Shown here one piece after another: positions 6,797 through 13,712 of a stretch of 15,630 nt of DNA (position 1 is its first letter; each line of letters opens with the position of its first letter). A program made the translations under genes and the position numbers. The notes under the pieces are model-generated. The model was not told the DNA's origin. It ran no database searches and saw nothing but the letters and a program-made list of their open reading frames with translations. The stretch comes from CAZDAM01 sp964503595 (GTDB taxonomy: Bacteria > Muiribacteriota > UBA6191). The DNA lies in NCBI GenBank assembly GCA_964503595.1, contig CAZDAM010000082.1:1-15630 (forward strand), written 5' to 3'.

Positions 6797-7895
6797 GGCC
6801 CTTGACTCCATTCAGCTCTCCATCACTCGCCAGCTGGCGGAAAAAGCCAGTCCATCCACGATCCGTCTGGCTCTTGGGGAGCCCAATCTGCCTTTGTCTG
6901 ATGAGCAGAAAGGGCTTTATGTGAAACTCATGGAACAGCCCATTACGCTTTACAGCCCGACCGATGGACTGGCAGTTCTCAAGCAGGAACTGGTCAGACA
7001 GACCGAGAGGGAATTTGGTCCGGGGGATTATCATACTCTGGTTACAACCGGTACTCAGCAGGCGCTTTTTATGGCTCTGGGGGCCTTGTCCAACCCCGGA
7101 GATGGAATCCTTCTGATCACCCCCCATTATCCGTCCTACGAGGCTTTGAGTACGCTTTATCAACTCAAGCCATCCTTTGTGAAGCGCCAGATTGACGGGC
7201 GTCTTCCGGTGGATGACATTCTGGCTTCCCTGAATGAAAACATTCGTTTCATCCTGCTGAATTCTCCCAACAATCCAACGGCATCCGTAGATTCAGAAGA
7301 AGATCTTCAAAGACTTTATGCCGGCCTGAAGGAACGCGATATCACCGTGCTTTCGGATGAGGTCTATTTTGGATTTTCCGATGATGATTTTCATTCTGCC
7401 TTTCATCATGAAAAGACGGTTCTGATTCGGGGGATTTCCAAGACTTTCGGTCTCACCGGTTTTCGGCTGGCCTGGGTGGTTGCCCGGGATGCGGATCTGA
7501 TTTCCCGGATGAAGCGCTATCAGCAGAACATCAATACCTGTCCCAATACCCACGTCCAGCTCTTTGTCACTGAGCTTCTCAAGGATGATCGGGGCCGGAT
7601 GCAGGATCTGAAAGCTCTCTGGAACCGGGGCAGGGAATTGACGAGATCCTTCTGTGAAAAACAGAACCTCGATTATTACCCCATGTCGGGGAGCTTCTAC
7701 GCTCTTTTATCCCTGAAGGGAACCCGTTTTGAAAACCGCGCCTGGGACTTTGCCCTGCACCTTCTGGAAAAACAGGATGTCCTGGTGGTTCCAAGCAAGG
7801 CCTTTGGTGAAGACGACGGCTACTTCAGAATCAATGTCCTGGTCGAGCCCGAGCTTTTGAATCAGGCCTTTGAACGCATTGCCATGGAGCTCTGA
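6789..7895 (+). CDS. pyridoxal-phosphate-dependent aminotransferase, class I/II
   Basis: A 368-residue fold-type-I aminotransferase started at the ATG at 6789 (MRKALDS), with AAAGG at 6776-6780. The frame is open further upstream within the FmdB gene, but that extension is lysine/proline-rich and not family-like. The PLP signature is intact: NSPNNPT around 159-164 (Asn162), LSDEVY with Asp190 and Tyr193, SKTFGLTGFRLAW with Schiff-base Lys218 and phosphate-binding Arg226, and Arg347 (DGYFRIN) to bind the substrate alpha-carboxylate. It transfers an amino group between an amino acid and a 2-oxoacid in the cytoplasm; the substrate cannot be told from these motifs. NPTA replaces the commoner NPTG. 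Its TGA overlaps the LOG start as TGATG. Confidence 0.93.
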   Translation: MRKALDSIQLSITRQLAEKASPSTIRLALGEPNLPLSDEQKGLYVKLMEQPITLYSPTDGLAVLKQELVRQTEREFGPGDYHTLVTTGTQQALFMALGALSNPGDGILLITPHYPSYEALSTLYQLKPSFVKRQIDGRLPVDDILASLNENIRFILLNSPNNPTASVDSEEDLQRLYAGLKERDITVLSDEVYFGFSDDDFHSAFHHEKTVLIRGISKTFGLTGFRLAWVVARDADLISRMKRYQQNINTCPNTHVQLFVTELLKDDRGRMQDLKALWNRGRELTRSFCEKQNLDYYPMSGSFYALLSLKGTRFENRAWDFALHLLEKQDVLVVPSKAFGEDDGYFRINVLVEPELLNQAFERIAMEL

Positions 7896-8482
7896 TGGTA
7901 CAAGCCTTAAAATCCGTGACGGTTTTCTGCGGCTCGGCTCTGGGAAACAATTCCCTTTACCGGGATAAAGCCGCTGAACTTGGCCAGCTCCTGGCCAAAG
8001 AAGGGGTACGCCTTGTCTATGGAGGCTCTTTTTCCGGTCTCATGGGAGTCATTGCCGATTCCGTGCTTCAGAATGGGGGAGAAGCCGTAGGGGTGATTCC
8101 CCGGCACATGGTGGAGCGCAATGTCCATCATAAGGGTTTGACGGAACTTCATGTTGTGGATTCTATGCATACCAGAAAAGCCCTCATGGCTGATCTGGCA
8201 GATGGTTTCATTGCGATGCCAGGCGGCTTTGGCACTCTGGATGAATTCTGTGAAATTGTAACCTGGGCTCAGCTTGGTCTGCATAAAAAGCCAATGGCTC
8301 TTCTGAATCCAGGATCATTCTGGGATGGCTTTATCCGTTTTTACGAGCATGCCACGGAGGAAGGCTATATTGCAGCAAATCAGAGTTGCGCCATTCTCCA
8401 CGATGAAAGCCCGGCTCCTCTTCTGGAAAAAATGAAAAGCTGGCAGGGAATGCCACAAAAAGAAGCAGCGAAACTCGGATAA
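7895..8482 (+). CDS. LOG-family nucleotide 5'-monophosphate phosphoribohydrolase
   Basis: A 195-residue LOG (Lonely Guy) protein with a Rossmann-like fold and the diagnostic MHTRK (91-95; Arg94) and PGGFGTLDE (109-117; Glu117) motifs, plus YGGS...GLMG in the N-terminal half. Characterised relatives cleave cytokinin riboside 5'-monophosphates or purine nucleotides to the base and ribose 5-phosphate; older annotation as lysine decarboxylase is wrong. The length is usual for the family. It is the last gene of the overlapping operon, starting on the aminotransferase stop. The C-terminal tail after residue 180 is charged and probably disordered. In a bacterium without plant contact, a housekeeping nucleotide-salvage role is more likely than hormone synthesis. 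Confidence 0.93.
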   Translation: MVQALKSVTVFCGSALGNNSLYRDKAAELGQLLAKEGVRLVYGGSFSGLMGVIADSVLQNGGEAVGVIPRHMVERNVHHKGLTELHVVDSMHTRKALMADLADGFIAMPGGFGTLDEFCEIVTWAQLGLHKKPMALLNPGSFWDGFIRFYEHATEEGYIAANQSCAILHDESPAPLLEKMKSWQGMPQKEAAKLG

Positions 8483-8530
8483 TTTTTTTAAGAACTGTCA
8501 CGAGTCCTTTTTTCTTCCGATTCATATCAG

Positions 8531-8872
8531 ATGCTTGAATTTGTTCAACGAAAGAGTCACTTGCGAAATACGTGTCTGAGGACACTCGTATTCTGGTTTG
8601 GAATCTTTCTGCTCCTGGCCGGAAGCGTTCTGATTCACTTTTTTTCAGGTATCATGATCCTAAGACCCATGGAGAGCTTTCCGGTTACAGGAACCCTCAT
8701 GCTTCTGGGCTGGGTGCCCTATGTTCTTTTTACTTTGGGGGAGATCTGGTACCTGGAAGCGGTTTATCTGACCGGAATGCTGTTTCTGGAAAGCATCCTT
8801 TACTTTGTGATGTGGTTCTACTGTGTCCTGCCATCCATTCTGACAGTTCTGAGCTGGGCGGAAAGTGCCTGA
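8531..8872 (+). CDS. small integral membrane protein, function unknown
   Basis: A 113-residue ORF with three strongly hydrophobic stretches, at about 19-38, 53-73 and 77-108 (the last perhaps two helices), and a basic N-terminus (QRKSHLRNTCLR) that should stay inside the cell. The hydrophobic periodicity argues for a real gene over the other frames. No Shine-Dalgarno precedes the ATG at 8531 and no in-frame alternative is better, so the start is uncertain. It begins 48 bp after the LOG gene and could belong to its transcript. Its TGA (8870-8872) directly abuts the convergent folE stop (8873-8875), leaving no intergenic base. I do not recognise the family. Confidence 0.55.
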   Translation: MLEFVQRKSHLRNTCLRTLVFWFGIFLLLAGSVLIHFFSGIMILRPMESFPVTGTLMLLGWVPYVLFTLGEIWYLEAVYLTGMLFLESILYFVMWFYCVLPSILTVLSWAESA

Positions 8873-9463
8873 TCAATAGTTTTCCGAAGAGACAATCAGA
8901 CGCATGAATTCTGCTCGGGTACGATGATCGGATTCAAATTCCCCTAAAACCTTGGATGTCACCATTTTGCTGCCCTGCTTATTGACGCCACGGGAGCACA
9001 TGCAGAAGTGCTTGGCCTCAATGACCACACCGACCCCAACCGGATCCAGCACATCTTGAATGACATTGGCAATCTGAGCCGTCATTTTTTCCTGAATTTG
9101 CAGGCGCTTGGCAAAGCAGTCCACCAGCCGGGCCAGTTTGGACAGACCGACAACCTTGTTGGTGCGGGGTGTGTAAGCCACATGGGCGACACCGGTGAAG
9201 GGGGCGATGTGATGCTCACACATGGAATAGAATTCGATATCCTTGCAGATAATCATGGAATCGACGGTATAGTCTTCCTGCACGAACTGAGTTCCCAGTA
9301 TGGAATGCGGATTCTGATCATAGCCGGCGAAAAGCTCGGAATAAGCCTTTAAGACACGCTTTGGGGTATCCATGAGACCGGGACGGCCGGGGTCATCTCC
9401 GATGATCCTGATGAGTTCCCGAATGGTTTGCTGGTTTTCGTCCGTCAATCTCTTATGATTCAT
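8873..9463 (-). CDS. folE: GTP cyclohydrolase I
   Basis: A 196-residue type-I GTP cyclohydrolase that converts GTP to 7,8-dihydroneopterin triphosphate and formate, the entry step for folate and also for queuosine. The zinc ligands are all present: Cys82 and His85 in MCEHHIAPF, and Cys154 in KHFCMCSRGV, with catalytic His84. GRPGLMDTPKR near the N-terminus and the VGLSKLAR helix (105-112) are family hallmarks. The start at 9463 has AAGGA five bases upstream on the minus strand. It is transcribed from the candidate promoter at 9490-9518. It is divergent from the yhhQ transporter, whose substrate is an intermediate of the pathway FolE feeds. Confidence 0.97.
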   Translation of the reverse strand: MNHKRLTDENQQTIRELIRIIGDDPGRPGLMDTPKRVLKAYSELFAGYDQNPHSILGTQFVQEDYTVDSMIICKDIEFYSMCEHHIAPFTGVAHVAYTPRTNKVVGLSKLARLVDCFAKRLQIQEKMTAQIANVIQDVLDPVGVGVVIEAKHFCMCSRGVNKQGSKMVTSKVLGEFESDHRTRAEFMRLIVSSENY

Positions 9464-9489
9464 ACTAGTCCTTCACGTTTAGAATTTAT

Positions 9490-9518
9490 ACAATAAGCGA
9501 TCGTGGTCTGAATTCCAA
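9490..9518 (-). promoter_or_regulatory. likely folE promoter
   Basis: On the minus strand TTGGAA (plus coordinates 9513-9518) and TATTGT (9490-9495) are spaced by 17 bp, placing the start site near 9483, about 20 bases before the folE ATG. The match is moderate. The whole folE-yhhQ gap is 109 bp, and I found no preQ1 riboswitch-like stem in it. Confidence 0.45.
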
Positions 9519-9572
9519 TCTTTCGGACAGGTGACTCCACGCTGGAACTCAATGATTCACGGAAAGGTTTTC

Positions 9573-10283
9573 ATGAATTCAAATCAACAGGACAGTTTTT
9601 GCCAGAGTGCATGCACCGGTTCAGAAAAATTCTATCTTTTTCTATGTGGGATTTTTCTGACTTCCCTGATTGTGGGGAATCTTGTCGGGGTCACCAAATT
9701 TGTCAATCTTGGCCTGGGAATGATCATCCCTGCGGGACTTCTGGCTTACCCGATCACCTTTCTGGCAACCGATCTGATTTGTGAAATCTATGGAAAGGAG
9801 AGGGCTCAATGGATTGTCTGGGTCGGTCTTTTCATGAATCTTTTTATGCTGGGGCTGATGAGTGCCGGGCACTTCCTGCCGGATGCGAGTGGAATCAGCG
9901 GGGCGAAATCCACCTTTGAAAGTGTCTACAGCTTTATGATCGCAAATGTGATTGCATCCATGATTGCTTATTTTGTGGCTCAGAGTGTGGATGTCAGGCT
10001 TTTTCATTTCTGGAAAAAACTGACCCGAGGCAGGCATCTTTGGATTCGAAACAATTTTTCCACCATGGCATCCCAGATTCTGGATACGGCCTGCATCCTG
10101 GGAATTCTTTATTCCGTGGATGGGCTGGGTGATGGAGTCAAAAGCGTTAGGGATCTTTTGCCACTCATGCTTAGCTCTTATGCCTTCAAGTCTGGCTTTG
10201 CCCTGCTGGATACTCCCTTTCTATATTTGGGAGTTGCCATCTATCGCCGCTTGAGCGGGACACAGTCGGTGTCCTCTTCCTGA
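9573..10283 (+). CDS. yhhQ: queuosine precursor transporter (VUT/YhhQ family)
   Basis: A 236-residue inner-membrane protein of the Vut_1/YhhQ family, which imports the queuosine precursors preQ0 and preQ1. About six membrane segments are visible, starting with FYLFLCGIFLTSLIVGNLVG (20-39). The family hallmark FLATDLICEIYGKERA lies at 63-78, with Asp67 and Glu71. I chose the ATG at 9573 because GGAAAGG lies at 9561-9567; a GTG at 9531 in the same frame has no ribosome-binding site and adds a polar stretch. A cysteine-containing hydrophilic leader of about 18 residues precedes the first helix. The last 43 bases overlap the convergent zinc-ribbon gene. Its position opposite folE supports a role in the same pathway. 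Confidence 0.92.
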   Translation: MNSNQQDSFCQSACTGSEKFYLFLCGIFLTSLIVGNLVGVTKFVNLGLGMIIPAGLLAYPITFLATDLICEIYGKERAQWIVWVGLFMNLFMLGLMSAGHFLPDASGISGAKSTFESVYSFMIANVIASMIAYFVAQSVDVRLFHFWKKLTRGRHLWIRNNFSTMASQILDTACILGILYSVDGLGDGVKSVRDLLPLMLSSYAFKSGFALLDTPFLYLGVAIYRRLSGTQSVSSS

Positions 10284-10471
10284 CATTTTGGAATAACTGT
10301 GGAAATGGTTGAGCCGCACTTATCGCAGTTTCGGAGTTCGAGGTTGAACTCGGCGTAGCTTCCGGTATAGAGAAAGCCTGCGAAACGGGTGCGATTCCGG
10401 TACTCCGCCTCAGATTGAAATTCGGTAGCGCAGCAGCAGCAGCGCCGAGATGTCAGGTTTTTGTCATCCAT
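10241..10471 (-). CDS. small zinc-ribbon protein (76 aa)
   Basis: A short minus-strand ORF starting at ATG 10471. It has two cysteine pairs, Cys11/Cys14 inside a CCCC run and Cys49/Cys52 in NLELRNCDKCGSTI, about 35 residues apart, which is the arrangement of a zinc ribbon. The LELRNC..CGSTI pattern resembles short uncharacterised zinc-ribbon proteins I recall from myxobacteria and relatives. Two further cysteines near the C-terminus are outside the ribbon. A GAGAGG lies about 14 bases before the ATG, rather far for a ribosome-binding site. The 3' end overlaps the yhhQ coding end by 43 bp on the opposite strand. It fills the otherwise empty yhhQ-mutase interval. Function unknown; regulatory or RNA-binding roles are possible. 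Confidence 0.6.
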   Translation of the reverse strand: MDDKNLTSRRCCCCATEFQSEAEYRNRTRFAGFLYTGSYAEFNLELRNCDKCGSTISTVIPKCQEEDTDCVPLKRR

Positions 10472-10544
10472 TTGTCAATTCTTATCCTCTCACAAGCCGG
10501 CCTATCGGCGCAGTTCTGTTCCTGAAGAAAGCATTTGTCTCAAA

Positions 10545-10571
10545 TTGTGTACTCCCAGGGTGTGGTAAAAT
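10545..10571 (+). promoter_or_regulatory. possible promoter for the mutase operon
   Basis: TAAAAT (10566-10571) is preceded by TGG, giving an extended -10, with TTGTGT (10545-10550) 15 bp upstream. Transcription would start near 10578. The short spacer is tolerable with an extended -10. No cobalamin riboswitch is visible in the 30-base leader. Confidence 0.4.
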
Positions 10572-10607
10572 CCGCTGCGTTGCCACAAGGGGACCAAAGG
10601 AGAGGAA

Positions 10608-12743
10608 ATGTGCAAGGATCAACCCAAACTGACGGACTGGGAAGCAGCTGCTACAGTTGAGCTCAAGGGGAAAAGCCCAGAAAGCCTGACCTGGATGAGT
10701 CCTGAGGGTATTCCTGTGAAAGCCTACTACACGGCCAGGGATCTGGAAGAGCTTTCCTGGCAGGACAGCATGGCCGGCATGTTTCCGTTTATTCGTGGGC
10801 CGCGGGCAACCATGTATGCCAACCGTCCCTGGACGATCCGGCAGTATGCCGGTTTTTCTACGGCCGAGGAGTCCAACCGTTTCTACCGTCATAATCTTGC
10901 CATGGGCCAAAAGGGCCTTTCAGTGGCCTTTGATCTGGCCACTCACCGTGGTTATGATTCGGATCATGAGAGGGTGAAAGGGGATGTTGGCAAGGCCGGG
11001 GTTGCGATCGATTCCATTGAGGACATGAAAATCCTCTTTGATGGGATTCCACTGGATAAGATGTCAGTGTCCATGACCATGAACGGGGCAGTTCTTCCGA
11101 TTATGGGAGCCTATATTGCAGCAGCCGAAGAAGCCGGGGTCAGTCGGGAAAAGCTCTCTGGAACCATTCAGAACGATATTCTCAAAGAGTTCATGGTCAG
11201 AAACACCTATATCTATCCTCCCGGTATGTCCATGCGGATTGTGGGAGATATCATTGCCTCCTGTGCAGCTCAGATGCCCCGTTTCAATACCATCTCCATT
11301 TCGGGTTATCACATGCATGAAGCCGGAGCAGATGCTGTTCACGAGCTTGCATTCACGCTGGCGGATGGACTGGAATATGTCAAAGCCGCGCTGGCCAGGG
11401 GGCTTCATGTTGATGAGTTCGCGCCCCGGCTTTCCTTCTTCTTTGCAATCGGTATGAATTTCTATATGGAGATTGCCAAGCTTCGGGCAGCCAGGCTTTT
11501 GTGGGCTGAGCTGATGTCCCGCTTTAAACCGAAAAACACTCAGTCCCTGACGTTGAGAACCCACTGTCAGACCTCGGGCTGGTCCCTGACCGCCCAGGAC
11601 CCTTTCAACAATATAATCCGGACCACGATTGAAGCCATGGCAGCAGCTTTTGGGGGAACCCAGTCCCTGCATACGAATGCCATGGATGAAGCGATTGCCC
11701 TTCCAAGTGAAAGTTCGGCCCGCTGGGCCAGAAATACCCAGATCATTCTTCAGGAAGAGGCCCAGATCTGCCGGGTCGTTGATCCCTTTGGCGGCAGCTA
11801 TTTCATGGAAAGCCTGACCCATTCCCTGGCCGATCATGCCCGCAAACTGATTTTGGAAATGGAAGAAATGGGCGGCATGTCAAAAGCGATTGAAAAGGGT
11901 ATTCCCAAGCTTAAGATTGAGGAATGTGCCGCCCGGCGTCAGGCTCGCATCGACACTGGAGAGGAAACCATTGTCGGAGTGAATCGCTATCAGGTCGAGG
12001 AAGATTCTGAAGTGGATACTCTTGAAGTGGACAATGCCCGCGTCCGGGAAGCCCAGATTTCCCGCCTGAAGGAAGTCAGGGCGAAGCGTGATAACGACCA
12101 GGTTTCTGCCATTCTCAGAAAAATTGAGGAAGCGGCAGCATCGGGGGAAGGAAATCTTCTGGATCTGAGTGTGGAGGCCATGAAAGCAAGAGCAACGGTA
12201 GGCGAGGTCTCGGAAGCCATCGCCAGAATTGCCCCCCGCTATGAGGCTGTAAATCGCATGATTTCAGGAGTGTATGCCAAAGGAGTGCAGAGCGTGCCCG
12301 AATTTGAGGCTATTCGTCAGGATGTTGCCCGGTTTCAGGAAAAAGCAGGCCGTCGACCTCGGATCTATATCGCAAAAATGGGGCAGGATGGCCACGACCG
12401 GGGGGCTAAGATTGTGGCGACAGGGCTCTCCGATCTTGGCTTTGACGTGGATATGGGGCCCTTGTTTCAGACTCCGAAAGAAGTGGCTCGCATGGCAGCA
12501 GAGTCCGACGTCCACGCCGTTGGCGTTTCCTCACTCGCCGCAGGCCATAAGACCCTGATTCCGGAACTGATTGAAGCTTTGAAAGCAGAAGATGCCGCCG
12601 AAATCCAGGTTTTTGCCGGTGGAGTCATCCCCAAGAAGGATTATGCCTTTCTCAAGGAAGCCGGGGTGGTGGAAATCTTTGGTCCGGGAACCCCGATTCT
12701 TGATTGTGCCCGCCGTCTTTTGACCCTTCTTCAGAATCAGTGA
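10608..12743 (+). CDS. scpA: methylmalonyl-CoA mutase, single-chain
   Basis: A 711-residue adenosylcobalamin-dependent mutase interconverting (R)-methylmalonyl-CoA and succinyl-CoA. The N-terminal TIM-barrel domain (about 1-530) holds the residues equivalent to Tyr89, Gln197, Arg207 and His244 of Propionibacterium MutB: here Tyr80 (IRQYAGFS), Gln188 (TIQND), Arg198 (MVRNT) and His235 (SGYHMHEAG). Tyr and Arg at these sites favour methylmalonyl-CoA over isobutyryl-CoA. The C-terminal B12 domain (about 575-711) has D594-x-H596-x-x-G599, with His596 the base-off cobalt ligand. The length is that of the E. coli Sbm/ScpA type with both domains in one chain. A strong AGGAGAGG (10597-10604) precedes the ATG. 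MeaB follows with a four-base overlap. The epimerase and propionyl-CoA carboxylase genes are not in this window. Confidence 0.97.
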   Translation: MCKDQPKLTDWEAAATVELKGKSPESLTWMSPEGIPVKAYYTARDLEELSWQDSMAGMFPFIRGPRATMYANRPWTIRQYAGFSTAEESNRFYRHNLAMGQKGLSVAFDLATHRGYDSDHERVKGDVGKAGVAIDSIEDMKILFDGIPLDKMSVSMTMNGAVLPIMGAYIAAAEEAGVSREKLSGTIQNDILKEFMVRNTYIYPPGMSMRIVGDIIASCAAQMPRFNTISISGYHMHEAGADAVHELAFTLADGLEYVKAALARGLHVDEFAPRLSFFFAIGMNFYMEIAKLRAARLLWAELMSRFKPKNTQSLTLRTHCQTSGWSLTAQDPFNNIIRTTIEAMAAAFGGTQSLHTNAMDEAIALPSESSARWARNTQIILQEEAQICRVVDPFGGSYFMESLTHSLADHARKLILEMEEMGGMSKAIEKGIPKLKIEECAARRQARIDTGEETIVGVNRYQVEEDSEVDTLEVDNARVREAQISRLKEVRAKRDNDQVSAILRKIEEAAASGEGNLLDLSVEAMKARATVGEVSEAIARIAPRYEAVNRMISGVYAKGVQSVPEFEAIRQDVARFQEKAGRRPRIYIAKMGQDGHDRGAKIVATGLSDLGFDVDMGPLFQTPKEVARMAAESDVHAVGVSSLAAGHKTLIPELIEALKAEDAAEIQVFAGGVIPKKDYAFLKEAGVVEIFGPGTPILDCARRLLTLLQNQ

Positions 12744-13702
12744 ACTGGCAGGAACTCAAGGAAAATCTGCTGCTGGGCAAGCGCCGGGCTTTATCCCGCG
12801 CCATTACCCTGATTGAAAGCACGCGCGAAGAAGATCAGGAAAATGCCTTAAGCCTGATGGAATCACTTCCGGAAAATTCCGGGAGTCAAAGCCTCAGGAT
12901 TGCCATCAGTGGGCCCCCAGGGGTGGGGAAGTCAACGTTTCTGGAAAGCTTTGGGCTCAGACTGGCAAACCAGGGGCATAAAGTGGCAGTACTGGCCATT
13001 GACCCATCCTCAGCGATCAGTGGAGGCTCCATTCTGGGAGATAAAACCCGCATGCAGAAACTCAGCCTGCATGAAAATGCCTTCATTCGTCCCTCACCAA
13101 GTTCGGGCACATTGGGAGGGGCTGCCAAGAGAACCCTGGAAGCCGTACGCCTGTGTGAAGCTGCGGGTTATGATCGGGTTTTTGTGGAAAGTGTCGGTGT
13201 TGGCCAGAGTGAAACGGCCTTGAGCCATATGACCGATATTTTTCTTCTGCTGGCTCTGCCCAATTCCGGGGATGAACTTCAGGGAATGAAGCGCGGCATC
13301 ATGGAAGTGGCTGATCTGGTGTTTGTTTCCAAATCCGATCTGAATCGGGAAGCGGCTTTGGGGACAGCCCAGGAAATCCGCTCGGCCCTGCACCTTTTCC
13401 GACCCCGCCACAGCTTTTTTACTTCCTGGGTGGGGACGGGCTCTTCTTTGAATGGAGAAGGGCAAGAGGAGTTGTTACAACAACTCAAGAAATTTGAAAC
13501 CGCCGCGCGTGAAAGCGGGGCATTGGATAAAAATCGTCGCGAGCAGTTGGCACGCTGGTTTGAGACCATGGTACGCGAAGAAGTTCTGCACCGTTTTCTC
13601 AAATCCCATCAAGGTTCTATGGATGTGCTTTCCCGGCGGCTAATCAACCGGCAGGTTGGTCTGGGACAGGCTCTTAAGGAGATATTCCGGACTCCTGCTT
13701 AA
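12740..13702 (+). CDS. meaB: MeaB/MMAA-type G-protein chaperone of methylmalonyl-CoA mutase
   Basis: A 320-residue P-loop GTPase (formerly ArgK) that gates cofactor loading of, and protects, methylmalonyl-CoA mutase. The Walker A motif GPPGVGKST is at 58-66 (Lys64). The IDPSSAISGGSILGDKTRM loop and ESVGVGQSE switch regions follow in order, and a helical C-terminal dimerisation arm ends the protein. The guanine-specificity motif reads SKSD where most members have NKxD. I start it at the GTG at 12740, which overlaps the mutase stop as GTGA, giving the N-terminus VNWQELKENLL typical of the family. The TTG at 12704 would add twelve residues without support. Tight coupling to the mutase gene supports the assignment. 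Confidence 0.95.
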   Translation: MNWQELKENLLLGKRRALSRAITLIESTREEDQENALSLMESLPENSGSQSLRIAISGPPGVGKSTFLESFGLRLANQGHKVAVLAIDPSSAISGGSILGDKTRMQKLSLHENAFIRPSPSSGTLGGAAKRTLEAVRLCEAAGYDRVFVESVGVGQSETALSHMTDIFLLLALPNSGDELQGMKRGIMEVADLVFVSKSDLNREAALGTAQEIRSALHLFRPRHSFFTSWVGTGSSLNGEGQEELLQQLKKFETAARESGALDKNRREQLARWFETMVREEVLHRFLKSHQGSMDVLSRRLINRQVGLGQALKEIFRTPA

Positions 13703-13712
13703 AGGAGGAACC

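Noticed and set aside
8483..8530. terminator after the LOG gene (TTTTTTT at 8484-8490 and a second T-run near 8510)
   Set aside because: T-tracts are present but no GC-rich hairpin precedes them, so intrinsic termination is not supported.
9464..9572. preQ1 riboswitch or other structured leader between folE and yhhQ
   Set aside because: No recognisable preQ1 aptamer pseudoknot or stable stem; only promoter-like AT-rich sequence is visible.
10308..10607. tRNA or small RNA in the yhhQ-mutase interval
   Set aside because: No cloverleaf or intrinsic terminator seen; most of it is explained by the zinc-ribbon ORF.
11064..11837. 257-residue minus-strand ORF inside the mutase gene
   Set aside because: It is antisense to the strongly conserved catalytic domain, with no ribosome-binding site and no family-like features; a shadow of codon bias.
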